A DNA stretch of 64,000 bases, from the NCBI GenBank assembly GCA_008931825.1, contig QXVZ01025822.1, positions 1-64,000 on the forward strand, read 5' to 3'. Numbering within the stretch: position 1 is the stretch's first letter; every line of letters starts with the position of its first letter. Under the pieces are notes generated by a model. The model saw only the letters and a program-made list of their open reading frames with translations. It had not been told where the DNA came from and searched no databases. Source of the stretch: Phallusia fumigata (lineage: Eukaryota; Chordata; Ascidiacea; Phlebobranchia; Ascidiidae). Shown here one piece after another: positions 57,401 through 64,000 of the stretch. Position numbers and translations under genes: made by a program.

Positions 57401-60025
57401 ATAGGTTTAAAAAAAATTTTTATAATATTAACCTGGTCACAAAATCTTTTATCAACTGGTTGCATCTGTGCCCATGCATTGGCTCCATCTTCACCACCGA
57501 TCCGAAAAGCAGCATCAGCCTTTGATAAATACATAAAAGCATAGTAATCAACAGATGAATGCATGTTAATCAACAGGTTCAACTTATTGATATACCTGTC
57601 TTCTGACAAATCGGCTTAGTTGGACACAATATACATCTCTCCACTGTTGTCCACCTCCACAACTAGCATTGTGGATTAATTCACATGGACTCCAACTTCC
57701 AGATGCCCAACGGTAACTGCGCCAAAAAACACCAATATGAATTGCTATAAACAGGATCATTTATTCATGTAACCAGGTATCAATTTTTTTGGTAGAAATT
57801 AAAAGGGTAAAGTGGCAGTGTCAGGTACCTTTTTAAACTAGCACATAAGATAAAACTGGCTGTGGTTGGGCCTATTTAGCAAACTTTTTAAAATGCTGTA
57901 TTTGCACCTACAAAGTTGTTAACACCACAATTAGCAAGAGCAACTGAACCTGCGACATGCAACAATGTTTTGGGGTTCGACTGAACATGCCCTTTTCTCT
58001 GTCAGCTTTGGGCAAGATGATGAATTGGAACCAAATGGAAGTCGCTGAATATTTCTGGTTCGAGTTTGGGTTCCATTGGACCCACATGTGGCAGTGCAAA
58101 TCGTCCATGCTGACCATAATTCAACAGTACATGCTTGGGACACCTCACATGTTTCTTGGATCATAAACCTTTACAAAAACTTAATTACCGTATCACCATT
58201 TATGTACCTTTATAAATATAAGTAAACTTACTTGCTGCCAAGAGCTTTTCCTTGGCGTGTTAAGCACTGGATGTTTTGACTTCTTGTGCCAATTAAATGT
58301 TCATTTATGGTAGCCCTTTCCCTTCTCCCCCACTTTTTATTACCACTACGAGAATAGGGTTTCATCTGCAAAAAATTGCAATAAAACCCCATAACACTGC
58401 ACTTTATAGCATGTGACCGAAGGCAAACAAAATTAAACTTAAGTGCTTGATTAAAAACTTAAGTACTTGTATATGGTGAATACATTTTTTTGTAAACACT
58501 TGTAAACACTGTTGATATAAACAGTGCAAAACAATGCAAAAACAAAAAGAACATTTTAACTCACTGATGCTTGAGCTCTCTTGCACATAGACCACTCTTC
58601 AAATTTTAGTTTATAAAGAGACCCTGAACCCTTCGTTCCACAGCTAGGCAAATTGGCACATGGTCTGAGTTCTGACAGATATGGACACTCTAATCCTCCA
58701 AATTTTGGTTTGCGAATAACCTGCCGCATCTAAAAAACAACTGAACTTTATGACATCTTTTCAATAACGGAACTATTTAATAAATATAGTATATGTAATG
58801 GACTGACTAGGTAACTTCAGGAAGCAGAGGAGATGTAAAAAGCAATTCAGGAAACACACAGTCATAATAAAAGCAAATTTAATACATAATGCATCTGATG
58901 TTAACATAAAAACAACTTGCCCTTATCTGTGTTCCATTTCCACAAGACCTGTTACATTCAAACCAAGAAGTAAACACTGATGTAACACAGTTTTGAGGGC
59001 AGGACACTTTGCATGGTTGTCTGATATCTGGTGCGTCTTTAAATCTATGGATGCAAATTTCTGATTACCAAGTTATGCATGCAAAAACTTAGCAGCATGC
59101 ATAGAGTTTTGTCAAATTTTTTCTCTTTGACTTTTTCCAGCTACACTTAGGTTTCTTAGAAGAAATAACTTCGAATGCAGTGTGAATAAGTTATGTGGTA
59201 CCTTGAAAAAAACCAAAGGAATATTTTACAAAAATCATACACCTAATAAACCCATTTTTCTGCTCAAACCTACAATGAGCAAATGTAATTTTCCATGACA
59301 GTTGAATTGTTGGAAATGCTGACACATCTCACAGTTCGATCTTGCACACCAGGAATATTGCATGCAAGTTCTGAAGTCAAGGCAGTGTCTGTGGGAATAC
59401 AAGTTTTCCAAGCGCCAACTTCCCATTTAAACATTGCCTTGTGTTTTGGACACACCTAAATAAGAAACAACTTTAATTTTGCAGGGCGATTGTGTAAAAT
59501 AAATGGTAAGTAAATTTGAAACAACCTTAAAACATTGCCTTTCATCAGTTGGTTTATTTTCTTTGATACAGTTGTTTTGTGTAGTTTTGTAATGTAACAT
59601 AGCATGTTCACAAAACACAGACCGCAGTTGAATGCCCCCAGGCCCACAAGAACTTCCATTACATTCACCCCAAGTACCTGAAGCAAAAATAAATAGTGTT
59701 AAGATGCATTTTTGGGCACACATAAGGTCAATAATTTTCAATTTAAACCACAAATATTCAAACCAAAATAACCGAATATTATATATAACTGACCTGTTTT
59801 CCAAATACCCACTGGCAATGTCGATTGTGCTTCAGCTAAATCACAAAATACAGCAAAGTGCTGTGACAGCAACAATAGCAGGAAAAGTGAAAAATACTGA
59901 TACTGAATCTGAGCCTTTTCTCTGTTGTAGGTCACAGGCTTTGGTGCTTTGTTTAGTTTTCCGCTGTTGTGTTTATTTTGCATGTTCTGGGAACAATGGA
60001 AGCCACCATTTCTGTTTGAGGCCAT
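39442..60025 (-). CDS. THSD7A: THSD7-type transmembrane protein with many thrombospondin type 1 repeats
   Basis: Cell-surface protein; vertebrate THSD7A acts in endothelial migration and podocytes. Exons: 60025-59794, 59677-59526, 59455-59274, 59044-58921, 58729-58565, 58365-58232, 58168-57950, 57716-57596, 57519-57433, 56527-56268, 56010-55732, 55594-55432, 53907-53746, 51287-51125, 50666-50543, 49755-49596 (these two also at 49031-48908 and 48120-47961), 47490-47236, 46362-46162, 45994-45794, 45468-45357, 44833-44549, 44285-44192, 44127-44008, 43436-43286, 43132-42940, 42058-41805, 41532-41446, 41150-41049, 40563-40396, 40207-40037, 39813-39442. Counting the doubled pair once gives 5,493 nt, 1,830 aa (human 1,657). 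Signal segment residues 45-60, then WKTG-TWGEC and CGPGGIQLRS as in human; modules carry C-mannosylation-type W..W..C (SEWSQWGLC, SDWSHWSPC); an EGF-like CG...GFCLPTGVCGC lies in exon 29; one TM helix opens exon 31, then a basic, Gly/Ser-rich tail ending RYDSDD. Paralogue A or B cannot be decided. Confidence 0.94.
47617..50885. repeat. 1,634 bp direct duplication around a single N (probable false duplication)
   Basis: 47617-49250 and 49252-50885 are near-identical with one N at 49251. Each copy carries the same two THSD7 exons. I noticed about four differences: two in the second exon, both silent (codons CGG/AGG for Arg and CTA/TTA for Leu), and two in the intron near 48285-48303 versus 49920-49937. 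The downstream exon of the pair ends in phase 0 while the upstream exon begins in phase 1 with TA; splicing the second copy after the first would read TAA immediately. The repeat therefore makes no sense as a working gene duplication. Confidence 0.9.
51288..53745 (-). other. Large THSD7 intron (between exons 13 and 14)
   Basis: A 2.46 kb intron. Frames up to 113 codons occur on both strands (for example 51891-52232, plus strand) but none has splice sites plus family resemblance. No repeat or RNA gene recognised. Confidence 0.6.
53908..55431 (-). other. Large THSD7 intron (between exons 12 and 13) with a GC-richer core
   Basis: A 1.5 kb intron. Positions 54180-54500 are GC-richer than surrounding intron sequence and keep a plus-strand frame of 80 codons open (54242-54484). 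No matching protein family or convincing splice context; it may be a conserved non-coding or enhancer segment. Confidence 0.4.
56083..56170. repeat. Three tandem copies of a 30 bp unit in a THSD7 intron
   Basis: The unit AAACTGCGATGCCTTATTTT followed by AAGAGAATGA is present three times in a row (56083, 56113, 56143), the last slightly shortened. Copies differ by one or two bases. It is a simple minisatellite in the intron between THSD7 exons 10 and 11. Confidence 0.85.
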
Positions 60026-61587
60026 TTTCTACATTTGCTACATGAGTTATTTCGGGCAAAACATGCACCTGCATGATACATCCATGGTAACTACCAATGA
60101 AAATAACTTAACCATCAAATATGCCTCGCAAAACTAATAAAATTTATTTACCAATAGACAAAACAATATCTTAAAACACAGACCCTAAAAGGTTTAAACA
60201 ACAATATTTTGACTTTTTATTGCATCTTTCATTTATAAAAGCGAACGCAAAAACGTTTTGTTTCGTTGCACCATTAGTTTTTTTAGGAGTCGGGTCTATC
60301 AAAACAAAGACACCAAAACGATTTGTTTCAACTAGATCACTTCGCTTTGTCAATGAAAAAAATGTCTAAATGCAGGCGATAAAACTTTTCACCTTTACTT
60401 GCACTTTCGGAAGGTTTAGGCCAATTGTTATGATCTGCAAGCATTTAAATTCTACCACTTTGGCGCGTAACGCAAGCACGTGTACGCCGAACTACCACTA
60501 ACATAACGATAACCATCGCTGGTTGCAGGGCGGTTGCCAACTAAAAATGAGACAAAAGAAAGAGATGCCGAAGAAAAAAAGCTACGGTCTTCTTTTTTCG
60601 CGACCTCTACGTGCTCGCGTATGTTTTTGGCGTTTGCCGCTTATGACAGAGCTACTAGCGTTCAAAAGTTTTACGCAGGTCTACCAGCAGGTGGAGATAC
60701 ACAATATGGAATATTTTGGTATTCGAGAATATCCCGAAATAGTTCTATTTGAATTTTATTGTATATTTTTTACAATGTTTAAAAATATTCGCACGCTGGA
60801 ACTGGAAGGACATATTGCCTTTTGTCCCTTATGTGTTTTTACATCTAAACCTACTAAAAGCAAACATGTAAACTCTTGTTTTTGCGGACAAAACTCTGAC
60901 ATGATTAAGTAAACATGCGTTGGTGTAGGCCTTTTTTACCGCTCAGCACGAAAAAACGTGCATTTTCGAATTGAAATTTTAAAAACGTAATTTTTTGTTC
61001 GAACAGTTTGAAATTCCAACTTCTGAGAAAATGTGTAAGACATTAAATTGTACATGTATAGGTCTTAATTTACACTGCAAAAAAAACTGCTGTAAAACTA
61101 AAAGGAAGTATGTTGAGGCCCGCATCCGGAGTCAATTTCTATTGCTAGGTGCCTATGACACAAACGTGTGAAAATTTATTGGGAATCACACCGACTAAAT
61201 ACTGGCAGCAGCAGCAGCAGCGCCATCAGATGCTGTGCATGAGGATAAATTACGTGCAGCACAACTTCGTTTAGTCGACCTAATCGCAACACAAAACGTT
61301 CAATTGCGCCTACAGGCAGAGTGTTATGGTCACAGTAAGCCAAACATGCAGTTTCAGTCATTTACGAATGCCCTGTATGGTTGTGGTAAAAGAGTCAGTT
61401 ACATGTATATATGTCTAGTCATGAATTTATGAACGCTCTTCTGGCAAATGTATTACTCATATTTTATCTTTTGTGTTTGTGCAAATCATCGCAGCCGTAC
61501 AGAAATGTTATGAGTTTATAATAGGGTGACAAAGGCTGTAGCTGAAAATAACGTATGCCTACAGGTATTTAGAATCCAAGCAACAAA
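60026..61587. other. Divergent intergenic region between THSD7 and the MFSD8-like gene
   Basis: Should hold both promoters. It contains a plus-strand frame of 129 codons (60523-60912; basic N-terminus, then hydrophobic and Cys-containing parts) and a separate short open stretch at 61198-61334 that starts with a CAG/GCA run, reads like an amphipathic helix (LRAAQLRLVDLIATQ) and ends at a good donor (TCACA|GTAAGC). Neither joins in phase to the transporter gene, and no family is recognised. They may be leader exons or chance frames. Confidence 0.35.
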
Positions 61588-63545
61588 ATGTGCCAAGCAG
61601 TTTTGCCACCGTTTTTTGTTTACTGGACCTACTATCTTTTCCATGGTGTTGAGTTTGGTAAGTAAAACAGCCAAATAGTTCGAAATTTGAGGTAACAGGA
61701 AGGCTAATATTAAGGTTATTTTGTGCAGCTGTGATACTGTCCACCCTAGACCTTTATTTGGTGAGTGTTGGGGCAAAGCAGTACTACCTCGGTTTTGCTA
61801 TATCGGCTTCAACATTAACGAGCCTGATTACGGCCCCGATGTATGGAAAGTTCACCGACAAGAAACGATCAGTTAAAGCAGTTTTGATGCTTAACAACGT
61901 GTTCGAAATGGCAGGTAAAGGCCTTCGGGCAAAAAACGCGATCCTGCATTAGTTACTATTCACAGTCCAAAATTTTGCGTCGGCCGACGTTACATTTGTT
62001 TCTTCGCAAGTTTGTTTTTTCATGTTTGCCTGTGAGTTCAAAAGATACACTACTTAATCTTTACTTGTCAAATACCACGATTAAGAAGTTTCACAATAGT
62101 TTCCATAAACAGGATGGGGTTTAAAAGGTTTTTCGAGTCCCAGTGTCATTATTAAATACCAATGATAAAAAGTAATAATTTCCAATATGACCAAAATGAT
62201 GCAAAACTATCAATCACCCTTGTCGTGGTGCTCTACACCACTGACTGAAGCAGTCAGAAGGGTTTCTTGTAATCTGTAACTCTTGTAAGTATTGGCGAAC
62301 TGGTTGGTGGCGCCGTAAAGCCACTAAAACCGTTATTGTGCCTCAAAATAATGATTTTCAAAATTGGTCCTAATTCGGCTGCAGGCAGAGATATGCTACT
62401 CGCGTCTTCTAATACTTTATACCACAAGCTCATTCAAGTTACAAGTTATTAACACTTGCATGAACTTCGTCTTAAAATTATAGTCAGGTACAAACTGGTT
62501 GCGCCAGCTGCATGGAAAATGCGGGACCGAGGCCGGACATTAACCCTGTCGATTTTGTTTAAACTTGATGTATTTTTTTGTAAGGATCCTTGCTGTACTT
62601 CGCTGCAAAGAATCCCGCTGTTATCATATGCGGGAGGTTAATGTCCGGTATTGGCCAGGGATCGGAGTCATCGGTGCTGGGAATGATTTCGCGTTCCTCT
62701 CCCAACCGTTTGAGAGAATTTTCAATAGTCTTTGCTACGTATCAGCTAGGCCTTTTACTCGGCGCTGCATGCAATCTTTTTTTGGGGAAACTTAATTTTG
62801 CTGTTGGACCGTTCTTTGTTGATGCCTACACCGCGCCTGGAGTATGTGAGTAAAATTGTTTAGAGCCAATCTGAGCTTTGACACCACGTTTATTTTATCT
62901 TCAAGTTATTTGTGGCGTTTATTTGGCTTTGTCATCACGTCATGGTGATTTGTTTTTTTCGTGACCCAACTCCGGTCGAAGAAAATGAAATCGAATATTC
63001 GGAAAGAAGTATGGAGGTCGGCGTGGAGCCAACGCAGTGGTCATGGAAAGTCTTATGTTCGGGTAAGCAGTGTTCTCGGTGTCTGTCGAGAATGTGTCAT
63101 ACAATTTTTCTTCTTCACATTATTAGTTAAATAGGAAAATCGTATTTTGCACCCGCGACAACGAAAAAACAGTGCACCCGCGACAACGAAAAATGTGAAC
63201 TATTTTTCTAGGAAGAACATAAACGGTTAGAGAAGTTTGTTGATTAGCACAGGGATTCTTTGACTAATGTGCAATTTCTGGTCACAATGCGGTAAAAAAA
63301 CACCATCAGAATATTACCTGTAAAATGTTTGTAACTGATTTAATAATTCCCATAAGTTGGGAATATTTGTTTTACTTTGCCATACAGGTTTGCTCCGTGA
63401 GGAAGTAGTCGTTTGTCTATTTTCAACCTACGTTGTAATTTTTGTTGAAACGGGTTTTGAGACTTTGTTTATTCCGTTCACAAAAAAATATTTCGCATGG
63501 AATGGATTTCAGAATTCCATGCTGCTAAGTGGACTGGGATTAATG
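61588..63545 (+). CDS. MFSD8/CLN7-like major facilitator transporter, 3' end outside the window
   Basis: Multi-pass membrane protein of the major facilitator superfamily; vertebrate MFSD8 (CLN7) is lysosomal. Exons: 61588-61657, 61729-61914, 62585-62841, 62906-63062, 63388-63545; 828 nt, 276 aa, all phases matching. Start chosen because an in-frame TAG lies 18 nt upstream of the ATG (MCQAVLPPFFVYWTYY). Helix 1 is in exon 1-2; YGKFTDKKRS is the classic loop 2-3 motif of the superfamily (G-x-x-x-D-R/K-x-x-R/K); CGRLMSGIGQG matches the helix 4 motif (R..G.GAG in MFSD8); ICFFRDPTP ends the first half; FVETGFETLFIPFTKKYFAW corresponds to the FALFETIITPLTMDMYAW region of MFSD8. A further exon may begin at 63702 after a GTTCAG acceptor, but its donor is unclear. 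Other MFSD families are possible, so no symbol is given. Confidence 0.78.
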
Positions 63546-64000
63546 GTAGGTTTGACTGACTAAGCATTCCTAGAAAAACAAACAATCATTGCAAAATTTA
63601 TAAATGTGTAAATGCGTTAATTGTTATCTCAAGTTATCTAAAAATAGTGTGTTATGCTTTTCGTTTTACACATTTTGTTAAAACTGTCTTGAAATGTTCA
63701 GGCCGGGATTCCGATCAAACTTGTACGTCACGTTTTATCTCGTGATTTATTGTTGTTATAGCTACTCTCGAGGTAATATTTACAAACTCGAATCCCAATT
63801 AGGATTTTTTTCAAGCTTTTCCATTTCGTGTGTAATTCTCTTTCACTGGGCCGATTTTTGTAGCATCGTAATCATGTTCTTTCACCCTACATGCCAAAGG
63901 TCAAAATAGCACATCGCTCACTAAACTTCCAAAAAAAAGTCATTGCTTAAACACTTCGACGCGGTAAAAAAGACAAACGAAATTCGACTAACGATTCATC
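63546..64000 (+). other. Continuation of the MFSD8-like gene, exon structure unresolved
   Basis: AT-rich sequence after the last sure exon. The acceptor at 63701 opens a phase-0 frame AGIPIKLVRHVLSRDL that would fit the loop after helix 8, but it meets a stop after 19 codons, and I could not fix the donor. The window ends before the gene does. Confidence 0.35.

Noticed and set aside
60523-60912. 129-codon plus-strand frame as first exon of the MFSD8-like gene
   Set aside because: No resemblance to MFSD8 N-termini and an in-frame stop precedes the transporter ATG, so the two cannot be joined in the simple way.

Overview
This is a 64 kb piece of a compact, AT-rich animal genome. Introns are mostly 50-600 bp, every gene is split into many short exons, and protein genes follow one another closely. 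Each recognisable gene is a single-copy chordate-type gene of the kind that split into vertebrate paralogues (ZNF143/ZNF76, GNL3/GNL3L, TTLL3/TTLL8, THSD7A/THSD7B). From that and the genome style I infer a tunicate, most likely a solitary ascidian such as Ciona; the species is not proven by the sequence. No window-scale virus, retroelement, CRISPR array, operon or tRNA was seen.

Layout. + strand 38-4404: ZNF143/ZNF76 (Staf) zinc-finger factor, 5' end outside the window. - strand 5877-10305: TRAF7 (17 coding exons, 699 aa). + strand 10773-15686: TGS1 cap hypermethylase (16 exons, 804 aa), head-to-head with TRAF7 across 467 bp. - strand 16705-18890: a fatty-acid-binding protein (4 exons, 128 aa). 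- strand 21447-29426: a TTLL3/TTLL8-type tubulin glycylase with a long Asn-rich tail. + strand 29555-30316: two uncertain small ORFs. - strand 31229-37419: GNL3/GNL3L nucleolar GTPase (17 exons, 617 aa). - strand 39442-60025: THSD7-type transmembrane thrombospondin-repeat protein (31 exons, 1,830 aa). + strand 61588 to the window end: an MFSD8/CLN7-like transporter, cut by the window edge.

I rebuilt the exon chains by splice signal, phase and recalled family sequence. For TRAF7, TGS1, FABP, GNL3 and THSD7 the exon lengths sum to an exact multiple of three with all phases matching, so these models are strong. The TTLL model lacks one exon (length 3n+2).

The window contains several single-N joins flanked by near-identical copies. 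The largest is a 1,634 bp direct repeat (47617-49250 and 49252-50885) that doubles two THSD7 exons. Reading it literally breaks the frame at once, so I interpret these as contig-overlap or haplotype joins rather than biology.

There is no obvious operon-like joint system. Possible functional echoes are that ZNF143 (activator of snRNA genes) and TGS1 (snRNA cap trimethylation) lie within about 6 kb of each other, and that the shared TRAF7/TGS1 promoter region carries an ACTACAAC/GTTGTAGT inverted repeat and an exact GGGACTTTCC kappaB-type site. No convincing undescribed system was found.
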